Shown here: positions 37,126-47,400 of the stretch, piece after piece | Numbering within the stretch: the stretch's first letter is position 1 | Layout: every line of letters starts with the position of its first letter | DNA from: Maribacter sp. MJ134 | GTDB lineage: Bacteria; Bacteroidota; Bacteroidia; Flavobacteriales; Flavobacteriaceae | DNA length: 64,000 nt | Reading direction: 5' to 3' | Assembly (NCBI RefSeq): GCF_003970695.1 | Contig: NZ_CP034570.1 | Location: forward strand, 3,782,001 to 3,846,000 | The notes under the pieces: generated by a model | Told to the model about the DNA's origin: nothing | Database searches by the model: none | What the model saw: only the letters and a program-made list of their open reading frames with translations | Translations under genes and position numbers: made by a program

Positions 37126-38163
37126 ATGTTAGATTACATTGTCGTAGGACTGGGCTTGGCCGGAATATCATTCTGCGAAACGCTAAGAAAGAATTCTAAA
37201 ACTTTTATTTGTTATAATGACAACTCTCAACAGGCTTCACTTGTTGCGGGCGGTCTATATAATCCCGTTATTCTAAAAAGATTCACCCTTTCTTGGAAGG
37301 TAACGGAACAACTAGAAATTGCAAATAGGTTTTATAGGGAGATAGAAGAAAATTTGGATATTAGCTTTGACCAAACGCTTCCAGTCCTAAGAAGGTTTCA
37401 CGGTACGGAAGAACAAAATCTCTGGTTCGAAGCTGCGGATAAGGAAAACTTAAAATCCTACCTGTCATTGACCTTGGTTCCTAACGAGAATACTTCAATA
37501 AACGCTCCGTTAGGCTACGGTCGTGTCTTGCGAACGGGTAGAATAGATACCAAAACCTTCATTGAAGGTTACACCCAATATCTTTTAAATAAAGACCTTA
37601 TAAAAAAGGAATCGTTTCTTCACGAAGAGTTAGAGTTCAAAGATGGTTATGTAGCCTACAAGGGCTTCAAAGCAAAGCATATTGTTTTTGCAGAAGGATA
37701 TGGTTTGGCAAAAAATCCATTTTTTAATACGCTGCCGCTACAAGGGTCAAAAGGAGAATATTTGATCATTAAATCAAAGGAGCTCAAGGAAACGAACGCC
37801 ATTAAGTCATCAATATTTATTATACCCTTGGGTAGTGACCTTTATAAGGTAGGAGCAAATTACAACAGAACGGATAAGTCCAATGATGCCACGGATACTG
37901 CTAAAAAAGAACTTGTAGAAAAGTTGGAAAAAGTGCTGACCTGTGATTATGAAATAGTGGGTCATGTAGCAGGAGTTAGGCCTACGGTAAAAGATAGGAG
38001 ACCATTGGTGGGGAGACACCCATTGCATCCGAGATTACATATCTTGAACGGTTTTGGTTCTCACGGAATTTTAATAGGACCTTGGGCGGCAATGGGGCTC
38101 TATGATTATATAGAAAACGGAACGCCGTTAAACAAGGAGATGGATATTCAACGATTTCACTAA
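37126..38163 (+). CDS. FAD-dependent oxidoreductase (DAO family)
   Basis: A 345-residue flavoprotein. The N-terminal Rossmann motif is DYIVVGLGLAGISFCETL (GxGxxG), followed by QQASLVAGGLYNPVILKRF, typical of the D-amino-acid-oxidase/glycine-oxidase family. The C-terminal FAD segment is GVRPTVKDRRPLVG and LNGFGSHGILIGPWAA. The substrate is unknown; a small amine or amino acid is expected. I chose the ATG at 37126 because an earlier in-frame start would lie in the terminator of the gld operon and upstream of the -7 box. The gene converges on the DUF983 gene with six bases between. Confidence 0.88.
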   Translation: MLDYIVVGLGLAGISFCETLRKNSKTFICYNDNSQQASLVAGGLYNPVILKRFTLSWKVTEQLEIANRFYREIEENLDISFDQTLPVLRRFHGTEEQNLWFEAADKENLKSYLSLTLVPNENTSINAPLGYGRVLRTGRIDTKTFIEGYTQYLLNKDLIKKESFLHEELEFKDGYVAYKGFKAKHIVFAEGYGLAKNPFFNTLPLQGSKGEYLIIKSKELKETNAIKSSIFIIPLGSDLYKVGANYNRTDKSNDATDTAKKELVEKLEKVLTCDYEIVGHVAGVRPTVKDRRPLVGRHPLHPRLHILNGFGSHGILIGPWAAMGLYDYIENGTPLNKEMDIQRFH

Positions 38164-38169
38164 GACATT

Positions 38170-38562
38170 TTACGCTTTAGTAGCGTCTACGGCCGTTGGG
38201 TCATATTTCATAAATATATTGATCCAAATATTTCTCGATAGCCTAATGATTACGGGCATGAAAACAACTAATGTGGCTACAATGGCAATAAAGGTGTTCA
38301 TCAACGATGCACCTATAAATAATTTGGCAATTACAAATGCTGCTACGGCAAAAGCAATTCCTACGCCATAACTTACGTACATAGCACCATAAAAGAAAGA
38401 GGGCTCTATCTTGTATTTAGTATCGCAATGACCGCATCGTTCTCTCATTTTAAAGAGATGTCCTGGTTTGTATGGGTTTTTATGAACATACATACTTTCT
38501 TGCTGGCATTTGGGACAACTTCCTGTTAAAATACTGTAGAGTTTGTTTCCTTTTTTTAACAT
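38170..38562 (-). CDS. DUF983 membrane protein with N-terminal zinc-ribbon cysteines
   Basis: About 130 residues from MLKKGNKLYS. The N-terminal part has two CxxC pairs (GSCPKCQ and ERCGHCD) that can form a zinc ribbon. Two membrane helices follow (about 72-92 and 98-118), then a short amphipathic end. This layout defines DUF983, whose function is unknown. The start at 38562 is chosen because a longer in-frame start overlaps a TATCTTTG promoter box. Confidence 0.85.
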   Translation of the reverse strand: MLKKGNKLYSILTGSCPKCQQESMYVHKNPYKPGHLFKMRERCGHCDTKYKIEPSFFYGAMYVSYGVGIAFAVAAFVIAKLFIGASLMNTFIAIVATLVVFMPVIIRLSRNIWINIFMKYDPTAVDATKA

Positions 38563-38577
38563 TTGCAAAACTTTACA

Positions 38578-38585
38578 CAAAGATA
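38578..38585 (-). promoter_or_regulatory. Putative -7 box of the DUF983 gene
   Basis: The minus strand reads TATCTTTG, an exact TAnnTTTG, ending 15 bases before the ATG at 38562. It fixes the gene start downstream of itself. Confidence 0.55.
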
Positions 38586-38685
38586 AAGATTACGGGTAGT
38601 TTTACCTGCGCAATAACGGTCTTATTCCTATTTTGAAATGACAACCATTTTAATTTGAAGTGAGCCTCAGAACTATAATAATATT

Positions 38686-40599
38686 ATGCTGAACATTCAT
38701 AACCTTTCTGTTTCTTTTGGAGGTGAATATTTATTCGAGGAAATTTCATTTCGCTTAAATGCAGGAAATAGAGTAGGCTTAGTGGGTAAAAATGGGGCCG
38801 GTAAATCAACACTCCTAAAACTACTATCGGGAGACATGGCTTTGGATACAGGGACCATTGCAATAGAAAAAGATATTAAAATAGGGTTCTTAAGGCAGGA
38901 TATAGATTTTGTTCAAGGGAGGAACGTATTAGAAGAGGCTTATCAAGCTTTTGAAGAAATCAAGGCCCTAGAGCAAAAGCTGGACGATATTAATATTCAG
39001 CTTGCGGAACGAACCGATTATGAAAGTGAATCCTACAATCAGCTTATTGTAGATTTAAGTGACATTACCCAGCATTATGAGATTTTAGGTGGATATAATT
39101 ATCAAGGTGAGACGGAGAAAATATTACTGGGTCTAGGTTTCAAGGCCGAAGATTTCGATAAAAAAACGGAAACGTTTTCAGGAGGATGGCGCATGCGTAT
39201 AGAGCTGGCCAAATTATTATTGCAAAGTAACGATGTGCTATTGCTAGATGAGCCTACGAACCATTTGGATATTGAGTCCATTATATGGTTTGAGCAATTT
39301 CTTAATAATTACTCCGGTGCGGTCATGATCGTATCCCATGATAAAATGTTTCTGGATAATGTTACCAATAGGACCATTGAAATATCCTTAGGACGTATTT
39401 ACGATTATAACAAACCTTACTCGAAATACCTGGTTTTAAGAAACGAGATGAAACAACAACAGTTGAACGCTCAAAAGAACCAAGAAAAAGAAATTCAGCA
39501 GGCAGAACGGTTAATAGAGAAGTTCAGGGCAAAGAGTACAAAGGCATCCATGGCCCAGTCCCTAATCAAAAAACTGGATAAAATAGAACGCATAGAAGTA
39601 GATGAGGACGACAACAGTGTTATGAACCTCAGGTTTCCTATTTCTGTAACCCCAGGTAAGGTGGTCGTAGAAATGGAAGAATTATCTAAGAGCTATGGAG
39701 ATAAACATGTGTTAGAGGATATAAGCTTACTCATTGAGCGCGACAGTAAAACAGCATTTGTAGGTCAGAACGGACAGGGCAAATCTACCTTGGCAAAAAT
39801 CATTGTCAAGGAGCTGGACTACGAAGGGCATTTAAAGCTGGGACATAATGTACAGATAGGATATTTTGCACAAAATCAGGCAGAATATCTAGATGGTAAT
39901 AAGACCATCTTGGATACCATGATAGATGCCGCGAACGAGTCCAACAGGAGCAAGGTGAGGGATATTCTGGGTTCTTTTCTCTTTAGAGGGGATGAGGTAG
40001 AAAAATATGTTAAGGTGTTATCCGGAGGGGAACGTAATAGATTAGCGCTTGCTAAAATGCTTTTACAGCCTTTCAACGTCTTGGTGATGGATGAACCTAC
40101 CAATCATTTGGATATTAAGTCCAAAAATGTACTGAAGCAGGCCTGCCAAAATTTTGAAGGAACCCTAATATTGGTGTCGCATGATAGGGATTTTCTGCAA
40201 GGCCTAACCAACAAGGTGTATGAGTTTAAGGACCGAAAGATTAAAGAATATCTTGGAGATGTAGATTTTTATCTGGAGCAGCGAAAAGTAGAGAATTTCA
40301 GAAGTATCGAAAAGAAAGATACTGGAGCGGTCATTCCAAAAGCTGTTAAGAAGAATAACTCTTTTGAAAATCAAAAGAAAGTAAAGAGTCTAAAGAACAG
40401 AATTAGTACTACGGAATCCAAAATTGCCGATTTGGAAAAAGATATAAAGACCATTGACCATAATTTGTTGATGAACTATGATGAAACCATAGCGGAAAAT
40501 AACTTTTTTGATACGTATCAAGCTAAAAAAGATACTCTTGAAAAACTTATGACAGAATGGGAAAAGCTTACAAATGAATTAGAGACGATAGCGCTCTAA
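38686..40599 (+). CDS. ABC-F family ATPase
   Basis: A 637-residue soluble protein with two ABC domains in one chain. Walker A motifs are GKNGAGKST and GQNGQGKST, signatures FSGGWRMRIELAKLL and LSGGERNRLALAKML, Walker B motifs VLLLDEPTNHLDI and VLVMDEPTNHLDI. A charged inter-domain linker (about 245-320) is the P-site tRNA interaction motif region. A C-terminal coiled coil (about 550-637) follows, as in Uup-type members. There is no membrane part, so it acts on the ribosome or translation, not transport. The exact subgroup cannot be set by eye. Confidence 0.94.
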   Translation: MLNIHNLSVSFGGEYLFEEISFRLNAGNRVGLVGKNGAGKSTLLKLLSGDMALDTGTIAIEKDIKIGFLRQDIDFVQGRNVLEEAYQAFEEIKALEQKLDDINIQLAERTDYESESYNQLIVDLSDITQHYEILGGYNYQGETEKILLGLGFKAEDFDKKTETFSGGWRMRIELAKLLLQSNDVLLLDEPTNHLDIESIIWFEQFLNNYSGAVMIVSHDKMFLDNVTNRTIEISLGRIYDYNKPYSKYLVLRNEMKQQQLNAQKNQEKEIQQAERLIEKFRAKSTKASMAQSLIKKLDKIERIEVDEDDNSVMNLRFPISVTPGKVVVEMEELSKSYGDKHVLEDISLLIERDSKTAFVGQNGQGKSTLAKIIVKELDYEGHLKLGHNVQIGYFAQNQAEYLDGNKTILDTMIDAANESNRSKVRDILGSFLFRGDEVEKYVKVLSGGERNRLALAKMLLQPFNVLVMDEPTNHLDIKSKNVLKQACQNFEGTLILVSHDRDFLQGLTNKVYEFKDRKIKEYLGDVDFYLEQRKVENFRSIEKKDTGAVIPKAVKKNNSFENQKKVKSLKNRISTTESKIADLEKDIKTIDHNLLMNYDETIAENNFFDTYQAKKDTLEKLMTEWEKLTNELETIAL

Positions 40600-40680
40600 A
40601 AAGTTTCACCAACAACAAACGACCGTACACCACAATTTCAGGCACTTTCACAACAAAGCAATGTCGTTCAACGATAAATT

Positions 40681-40711
40681 TTGATTTTTCATCGTTATTA
40701 GTATTAATTTG
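40681..40711 (+). promoter_or_regulatory. Putative promoter of the first LRR gene
   Basis: A -33 TTG (40681-40683), a 20-base spacer and a near-consensus -7 box TTAATTTG (40704-40711) stand 48 bases before the start. The second base of the box is T instead of A. Confidence 0.45.
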
Positions 40712-40759
40712 TAGGATAATTCTTAGTAAAGTCAGAATTAACGCTAAAAACGATTTTCA

Positions 40760-41635
40760 ATGAAAAACCTGTACGCACTCTTATTTATGTCAATGCTAGT
40801 TTGCAATGTTTGTATTGCAGAAGTATCAAAAAAGGAGAAGAAGGCCTTAATTGGTCTTTATAATAGTACCAATGGAATGCATTGGGTGAAAAAATGGGAC
40901 TTAAAGGCTCCCGTTTCGGAATGGTACGGCGTTAAGGTGAGGGATAATAAAGTGGTAGAGGTTAATCTTTTTAGAAATAATCTAATGGGCGCCATCCCCG
41001 GTGATATTAGTGGTTTGGAAAATTTAACCATTCTAAATCTTGCTTTTAATTCATTGACCGGAGAATTACCGGAACAAATCGCAAAGCTTTCTAGGTTAAG
41101 GGTTCTTAGGTTAGAGATGAACAGGATAAAAGGGGCTATTCCGTCAGGAATCGGTAATCTGGTAAGTTTGGAAGAACTATCCGTTTTCAATAATTTTTTG
41201 TCCGGCACAATTCCTGAAAGTATTGGTAATATCAAAGGATTAAAAGTATTGAATTTATCCAGTAATGCCTTGAAAGGTTCAATTCCTAATTCCTTAGGAG
41301 AACTGACCCAGTTAGAAACTTTAGGCCTTTTTGAAAATACTTTAGAAGGTGCAATACCCAGAGAGATGGGCAAACTTAGTAACCTGAAGGAATTAGTATT
41401 GGCCAACAATAGTTTAAACGGGGATATTCCCGAGGAATTCGGTCAATTGGCTAGTTTAGAAGTTTTTCAAATTCAGAATAATAAATTCGATTCTTTCAAA
41501 AATCTAGAAATGTTAGAGACCAGATCGTTCTTGGTTTTTGATTATGACAGGGACGATAGAAAAATAGAGTTTAAAGAGATAAACTTTGAGAAAACCAGAA
41601 TGGCAGACACAAAGTTCGAAGATATAGATGAGTAA
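40760..41635 (+). CDS. Secreted plant-type leucine-rich-repeat protein A
   Basis: A 291-residue exported protein (signal peptide about 1-20, VCIAE). A cap region (LYNSTNGMHWVKKW, about 30-45) resembles plant LRR N-terminal caps. About eight 24-residue repeats of the plant type follow (LxxLxxLxLxxNxLxGxIPxxxGxL), such as LTILNLAFNSLTGELPEQI and LKVLNLSSNALKGSIPNSL. The end carries EKTRMADTKFEDIDE, shared with the next gene. It has no enzyme, anchor or T9SS sorting motif that I recognise. LRRs serve in binding proteins or glycans. Confidence 0.88.
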   Translation: MKNLYALLFMSMLVCNVCIAEVSKKEKKALIGLYNSTNGMHWVKKWDLKAPVSEWYGVKVRDNKVVEVNLFRNNLMGAIPGDISGLENLTILNLAFNSLTGELPEQIAKLSRLRVLRLEMNRIKGAIPSGIGNLVSLEELSVFNNFLSGTIPESIGNIKGLKVLNLSSNALKGSIPNSLGELTQLETLGLFENTLEGAIPREMGKLSNLKELVLANNSLNGDIPEEFGQLASLEVFQIQNNKFDSFKNLEMLETRSFLVFDYDRDDRKIEFKEINFEKTRMADTKFEDIDE

Positions 41636-41666
41636 GAGTAGTTTACACTTTTAGTTAGTTTGGTGA

Positions 41667-41698
41667 AAAAAAGAGGTATTTAATCGTACCTCTTTTTT
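41667..41698 (+). terminator. Terminator between the LRR genes
   Basis: A perfect 12-bp stem, AAAAAAGAGGTA and TACCTCTTTTTT, with an eight-base loop. It separates the two paralogues, so each probably has its own transcript. Confidence 0.88.
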
Positions 41699-41811
41699 AG
41701 ATTCATATCATAAATTGAAAGTTTTTACGTTAGTGTAGGGTAATACCCTTAAGAAAGAAGATGAATTTATTTGATTATTGTAGTTAGTTCTAAGGGTTAA
41801 TTAATTATATT

Positions 41812-42693
41812 ATGAAAGGATTTATTGAACGGTACCTGCTTATCATTTTAATGATTTGCGCATTTTCCCTAGAGGGACAAACTTCAAAAGCTGAAAAAGA
41901 GGCTTTAAAAGATATATATGATCAAACTTCTGGTGAGCAATGGGATATCCCATGGGATTTGACCAAAAGTGAAACAACGTGGCAAGGAGTAGTTATTGAA
42001 AACGGCCAAGTAGTGGCCTTACATCTTCATAAGAACGGTTTGGAGGGAAAAATCCCAAGCTCAATAAAAAATCTAAAGAATCTTAGGGTTTTGAACATGG
42101 CTTTCAATAAGCTAAATGGAGAAATTCCAGCAGAATTGTTTGCATTGACCAAGCTAAAATCCATAAGATTAGAGATGAATTCCCTTACGGGGGGTTTACC
42201 TGAAAGTTTTGTAAGTGCCAAGAGTTTGGAGGAACTTTCTCTATTCAATAATCAATTAGAAGGTACCATACCTAACGGAATAGGTGATGCTGAAACTTTG
42301 AGGATTTTAAACCTCTCTAGCAATTACCTTGAAGGGAAACTACCCAAATCCATTGCCCAACTAAAAAACCTAGAAAGTCTTGAACTGTTTGGGAATAAGT
42401 TGAGTGGGGCTATAGATGTAGAATTGGGTGAGTTGCAAAATTTAAAGGAATTGGTGCTTTCATACAACCAATTTGAAGGCAATTTGCCTCAAAGTACGGC
42501 AAGCCTAGCAAATCTTGAGTTTGTGCAATTACAGGGAAATAACTTTAGATCAATCAGGTCGTTGCAGAATCTAAGAACAGAAGGCTTGGCCACATTTGAC
42601 AGTGATGACGAATTTCTCAACATCCAATTTGGAAAAGAGAACCGCTCTAAAACGAGGATGGCAACCAATACCTTCGAAGATTCAAAGGACTAA
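41812..42693 (+). CDS. Secreted plant-type leucine-rich-repeat protein B
   Basis: A 293-residue paralogue of the preceding LRR protein with the same plan: signal peptide (about 1-23, LEGQT), cap with IYDQTSGEQWDIPWDL, about eight plant-type LRR units (LRVLNMAFNKLNGEIPAEL, LRILNLSSNYLEGKLPKSI), and a C-terminus with SKTRMATNTFEDSKD. The common ending KTRMA..FED beyond the repeats suggests a shared partner or processing site. It is flanked by terminators on both sides, so it is monocistronic. The pair looks like a tandem duplication followed by divergence. Confidence 0.88.
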   Translation: MKGFIERYLLIILMICAFSLEGQTSKAEKEALKDIYDQTSGEQWDIPWDLTKSETTWQGVVIENGQVVALHLHKNGLEGKIPSSIKNLKNLRVLNMAFNKLNGEIPAELFALTKLKSIRLEMNSLTGGLPESFVSAKSLEELSLFNNQLEGTIPNGIGDAETLRILNLSSNYLEGKLPKSIAQLKNLESLELFGNKLSGAIDVELGELQNLKELVLSYNQFEGNLPQSTASLANLEFVQLQGNNFRSIRSLQNLRTEGLATFDSDDEFLNIQFGKENRSKTRMATNTFEDSKD

Positions 42694-42709
42694 TATTTTA
42701 AATAGATAG

Positions 42710-42741
42710 AAAAAAGCTCCTATTTCCATAGGAGCTTTTTT
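42710..42741 (+). terminator. Terminator after LRR gene B
   Basis: A perfect 14-bp stem, AAAAAAGCTCCTAT and ATAGGAGCTTTTTT, closes on TTCC and is followed by a further T. Confidence 0.93.
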
Positions 42742-42791
42742 TGTTTTGCAAATAACATCAACCTTTAAACATATTTAAGATTACTTTAACA

Positions 42792-42811
42792 TTGGTTGCA
42801 TGTGCAACTAA
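42792..42811. promoter_or_regulatory. Palindromic MarR operator candidate
   Basis: TTGGTTGCA-TG-TGCAACTAA is a 20-base palindrome with one mismatched pair; the core GTTGCA/TGCAAC (42795-42808) is perfect. It lies 24 bases upstream of the marR start and about 11 bases upstream of the -7 box, where a dimeric repressor would block RNA polymerase. Confidence 0.7.
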
Positions 42812-42822
42812 TGTCTTTTTAT

Positions 42823-42830
42823 TAGTTTCG
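42823..42830 (+). promoter_or_regulatory. Putative -7 box of the marR-RND operon
   Basis: TAGTTTCG differs from TAnnTTTG at one base and stands four bases (CACC) before the ATG, again predicting a leaderless message. The MarR operator lies just upstream. Confidence 0.45.
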
Positions 42831-42834
42831 CACC

Positions 42835-43293
42835 ATGTCTGCCGAAACTTTCAAAATAGATTTTGAAACCTCAATAGGTCCCTGGCTGGGGAGAACGGTC
42901 AAAATGGTAGATTACCATTTGCAGGAGGCTTTTGATAGGCATGGTCTGGATATGACCAAGGAACAAATGGTAATCCTAAAGAAGCTGCACGAACAAGATG
43001 GCATCAATCAAAATGAGCTGGCATCACTTACCTACAGAGATAAGTCCTCTCTTGCAAGACTCATTTCCAAGATGGAGTCCAAGAAGTATATACGCAGGGT
43101 TCAGAGTAAAGAGGACAAAAGGAATAACGAGATTTTTATAACCGAAGAAGGATTAAAAATCCTTGCGGAAACCAGGCCTGTAATTCAAGAAGTCATTGAT
43201 GTTATGGAGCAAGGTATCAATAAAGAAGATAAAGCCCTTATTATAAATACGCTCAAGAAAGTTCAAAATAATTTCAATCTAAAATCGATATAA
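42835..43293 (+). CDS. MarR-family transcriptional repressor of the efflux operon
   Basis: A 152-residue winged-helix dimeric regulator. The HTH region is QNELASLTYRDKSSLARLISKMESK (about 60-85, written here with its two helices), and the wing holds RRVQSKEDKRNNEIFITEEG. Typical members release DNA on binding toxic aromatics or antibiotics. It starts the operon marR - adaptor - RND pump - TolC with gaps of 9, -1 and 1 bases, so it very likely controls them and itself through the palindrome upstream. The ligand is unknown. Confidence 0.92.
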   Translation: MSAETFKIDFETSIGPWLGRTVKMVDYHLQEAFDRHGLDMTKEQMVILKKLHEQDGINQNELASLTYRDKSSLARLISKMESKKYIRRVQSKEDKRNNEIFITEEGLKILAETRPVIQEVIDVMEQGINKEDKALIINTLKKVQNNFNLKSI

Positions 43294-43302
43294 CCGCTTA
43301 CT

Positions 43303-44433
43303 ATGAGAAAGATTATACTATCTATTCTGGGAATCCTGCTAATCGTGGGTTCCTTTTTTGTGGCAAAAGGAATAGTGGACAGCAAAAAAAGCTTTAGACC
43401 TAAAGCCGGAAAAGTGGTCAAGACTGTTTTCACTGAAGTGGTTAAGAACGGAACGGTACCTATAGTAGTGTCCGCCAACGGAAATCTAAGTGCCAAACAA
43501 CGTGTAGAGCTCTATGCAGAGGTACAAGGAGTTTTTAGAAGAGGCAGTAAGTTGTTCAAGGAAGGCCAAGCCTACCGAGCAGGAGAAACCATTATCAGTA
43601 TAGATGCTTCGGAATATGCTGCCAGTGTGCAATCCGCAAAAAGTAACCTCTATAATGAACTTACTTCAATCATGCCCGATTTAAGATTGGATTACCCGGA
43701 GTATTTTCCAAAATGGCAAACCTATCTCAACAATTTTGATATGGCCAAAAGCACGCCTGCATTCCCTGAAATGACTTCGGAGAAAGAGCGCTTTTTTATA
43801 TCTGGGCGGGGTATTCTTACGAACTATTACAATGTAAAGAATCTGGAGCAGCGTTTATCTAAATATAGAATTGCAGCTCCATTTACCGGTATTTTAACGG
43901 AGGCCTCCGTTACGGAGGGTTCTTTGGTAAGAGCGGGACAGAAGTTAGGTGAGTTTATCAATCCTGGTGTCTATGAACTAGAGGTGTCCGTGAGTAAAAC
44001 CTATACGGATTTATTAAAGGTAGGTGAATCTGTGGAACTGAGTACCTTGGATCAGACTAAGACCTATACGGGAAAAGTTTCTAGAATAAACGGAAGGGTA
44101 GACCAAGCTACACAGACCATAAAAGCTTATATAGAGGTCAATGAACCTAATTTAAGGGAGGGAATGTATCTAGAAGCTTATCTAGATGCCCGAAAAGAGG
44201 ACAACGCCATAGAAATTGATAGAAGTTTACTTATGGAAGGTGATCGGATTTTTGTAGTACGAGATTCCGTCCTTGACGTCATCAATGTAAAACCTGTCTA
44301 TTTTTCCGATAAGCGTGTGGTCCTGAAAGATGTGCCCAACGGAGCTACTATTATGTCCAAACCACTTATTGGGGCATATACGGGTATGGCGGTAAAAGTT
44401 TTTAAGGATCAACCGGCAAATACGAAAGGGTAA
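43303..44433 (+). CDS. RND efflux periplasmic adaptor (membrane fusion protein)
   Basis: A 376-residue HlyD/AcrA-like adaptor with an N-terminal membrane helix (about 4-22). The lipoyl half-motifs are VELYAEVQGVF (near 65) and YRIAAPFTGILTEASVTEGSLVRAGQKLG (split across about 185-215). A beta-barrel domain follows with GESVELSTLDQTKTYTG. The helical hairpin between is short. It bridges the inner-membrane pump and the outer-membrane channel. Its stop overlaps the pump start by one base (TAATG). Confidence 0.93.
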   Translation: MRKIILSILGILLIVGSFFVAKGIVDSKKSFRPKAGKVVKTVFTEVVKNGTVPIVVSANGNLSAKQRVELYAEVQGVFRRGSKLFKEGQAYRAGETIISIDASEYAASVQSAKSNLYNELTSIMPDLRLDYPEYFPKWQTYLNNFDMAKSTPAFPEMTSEKERFFISGRGILTNYYNVKNLEQRLSKYRIAAPFTGILTEASVTEGSLVRAGQKLGEFINPGVYELEVSVSKTYTDLLKVGESVELSTLDQTKTYTGKVSRINGRVDQATQTIKAYIEVNEPNLREGMYLEAYLDARKEDNAIEIDRSLLMEGDRIFVVRDSVLDVINVKPVYFSDKRVVLKDVPNGATIMSKPLIGAYTGMAVKVFKDQPANTKG

Positions 44434-47400
44434 TGCGAAAGTTAATTGAGTATTTCATAAGATATCATGTTGCGGTAAACGTAGTGATCATTGCTTTTGC
44501 AATTTTTGGAATCGTAGGGGCAAAGTCTTTAAAATCTTCATTTTTTCCGTTAACCGATTCTAAGAACATTTCCATTGCCATAACCTATCCAGGAGCTTCC
44601 CCGCAGGAAATTGAAGAGGGTATCGTCTTAAAAATAGAAGATAACCTCAAAGGTTTGGAAGGTGTAGATAGGGTAACGTCTACCTCACGGGAAAATAGCG
44701 GTACCATAAATGTAGAAATAGAAAAGGGCAGGGATATCGATTTTATGCTTCTAGAGGTCAAGAACGCCGTGGATAGAGTACCAACTTTCCCCACGGGTAT
44801 GGAACCTTTGATTGTCTCCAAACTGGAAGCGATACGACAAACCATAAGCTTTGCCATAAGCGGTGAGAATATTCCCTTAGCCACCCTAAAGAATGTTGGT
44901 AGGCAAATAGAGAACGATCTAAGGGCAATTGATGGTATTTCTCAGATAGAGGTTACGGGTTATCCGCAGGAAGAGATAGAAATTGCGGTTAACGAGAATA
45001 ATCTGTTGGCCTACGGTATTTCATTTACAGAGGTGGCGCAAGCCGTTGGTAACGCCAATATTTTGGTCACGGGAGGTAATATAAAGACCGATACGGAAGA
45101 ATATCTTATACGAGCCAATAACAGGTCTTACTATGGGGATGAGCTGTCTAATCTTATTGTACGAGCGGACCCCAACGGATCTACGGTAAGGTTAAAGGAT
45201 GTAGCCATAATTCGAGACCGTTTCTCGGAGACGCCCAATGCCTCCTACTTTAACGGAAACCTTTCCGTTAATACGACCATCACCAGCACAAACACGGAAG
45301 ATTTAGTAAGTTCTGCCGAAAAGGTAAAAGACTATGTAGAGGATTTCAATCAGAAATATAATAACGTAAAGCTAGATGTTGTATCCGATCTTTCTACCAC
45401 TCTGGTGCAGCGTACGCAATTGTTGACCGAGAACGCCGTCATGGGAATGATTTTGGTGTTGATATTCTTGTCACTTTTCTTAAATACGCGTTTGGCATTT
45501 TGGGTTGCTTTTGGGCTGCCTGTCGCCTTTTTGGGGATGTTCATATTCGCTGGCTTTTTTGATGTAACCATAAATGTGCTTTCCTTGTTCGGGATGATTA
45601 TCGTAATCGGGATTTTAGTTGATGACGGTATTGTAATTGCTGAGAATATTTATCAACACTATGAAAAGGGTAAATCGCCCGTTCAAGCAGCGGTAGATGG
45701 CACTATGGAAGTGCTGCCACCCATAATTTCGGCTATTATCACCACTATCCTTGCATTTTCTATTTTCTTGTTCTTGGACAGTAGAATAGGGGAATTTTTT
45801 GGTGAGGTCTCGGTTATCGTAATATTGACGCTAGCGGTTTCCTTAATTGAGGCCTTGATTATACTTCCCGCACACTTGGCACATTCCAAGGCGCTGCAGC
45901 CCGTAAACGAGAAACCCAAAAAAGGTCTAGGTAAGGCCTTTGCCAAGTTGAGGGTAATAAACGAATCTGGCGATAAGTTTATGGGGTGGATGCGTGATAA
46001 ACTTTACACGCCTGTGCTACGTTTTGCCATGCAATACAAAATTCTAATGTTCAGTTTTTTCGCCGTGGCATTGATTCTGACCTTCGGTTCTGTAGGTGGG
46101 GGAATTATCAGGACCGCCTTTTTTCCTAGAATTGCCAGTGATAGGGTACAGGTAGAGCTTCAAATGCCCAATGGTACCAATGAAATGATTACCGATTCTA
46201 TCATTACCATGATAGAGGACAAGGCCGAAATCGTTAACAAAGAATTGACCGAAAAGTATTTAAAGGGTACTGACAAAGTGCTCTTTGAGAATATGATCAG
46301 AAGAGCAGGTCCCGGTTCCTCGACGGCGACATTGACTATAAATTTATTACCCGGAGAAGAGCGGCCAGATGCCGTGGCTGCCGATTTGGTGACCAGTAGA
46401 CTACAAGAGCTAGTTGGTCCGGTGATTGGCGTAGAGAGTCTTATTTATGGCTCAGGCGGTAATTTTGGTGGTTCCCCTGTCTCCGTTTCGTTGTTGGGTA
46501 ACAACATTACCGAACTTAAAGCGGCAAAGAAGGAGCTTAAAGCAGCCTTGGAGAGCAATACCTTACTAAAGGATATTGCCGACAATGACCCGGCCGGAAT
46601 TAAGGAAATAAGATTAGAGCTACGGGAGAACGCTTATTTGCTTGGACTGGATTTAAGAAATGTCATGAGTCAGGTAAGGGCCGGTTTCTTCGGGACACAG
46701 GCACAACGTTTTCAAAGATCACAGGATGAGATCAGGGTTTGGGTCCGTTATGATCGCGCAAACCGTTCTTCCATAGCTGATTTGGATGAGATGCGAATCG
46801 TTACCCCCAGTGGAAATAGAGTTCCATTAAAAGAGATTGCGGAGTATACGATTGAGCGTGGAGATGTGGCCATTAATAGGCTGGAAGGAAGAAGGGAAAT
46901 ACAGGTTTCGGCAGATTTGAAAAATCCTAAAGATAGTCCTACCGATATCATGGTGGAACTTCAAACGGTAATTATGCCAGAAATTCTATCAAAATATCCA
47001 ACGGTCTCCCCTTCCTACGAGGGGCAAAATAGAGAACTGGGTAAACTAACCGCCTCTTTAAAGGTAGTAGGTTTTTCGGTATTACTTTTAATATACATTA
47101 CCATCGCATTTACTTTTAGAAGTTTTAGTCAACCGCTAATGTTACTTCTATTAGTCCCTTTTAGCCTTACGGCCGTTGCTTGGGGTCACTGGATTCACGA
47201 TTTTCCCATTAATGTATTGTCCCTTTTAGGTATCATCGCCCTTATCGGGATTATGGTCAACGATGGGCTGGTGCTCATAGGCAGGTTCAATACCAACCTT
47301 AGGGAAGGTATGACCTTTGACGATGCCATATTTGAAGCAGGCCGCTCAAGATTTAGGGCAATTTTCTTAACGTCCATCACCACGATAGCAGGTTTGGCAC

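Noticed and set aside
40760-42693. The LRR genes as type IX secretion cargo
   Set aside because: No C-terminal type A or B sorting domain is visible, although the T9SS core is encoded nearby.
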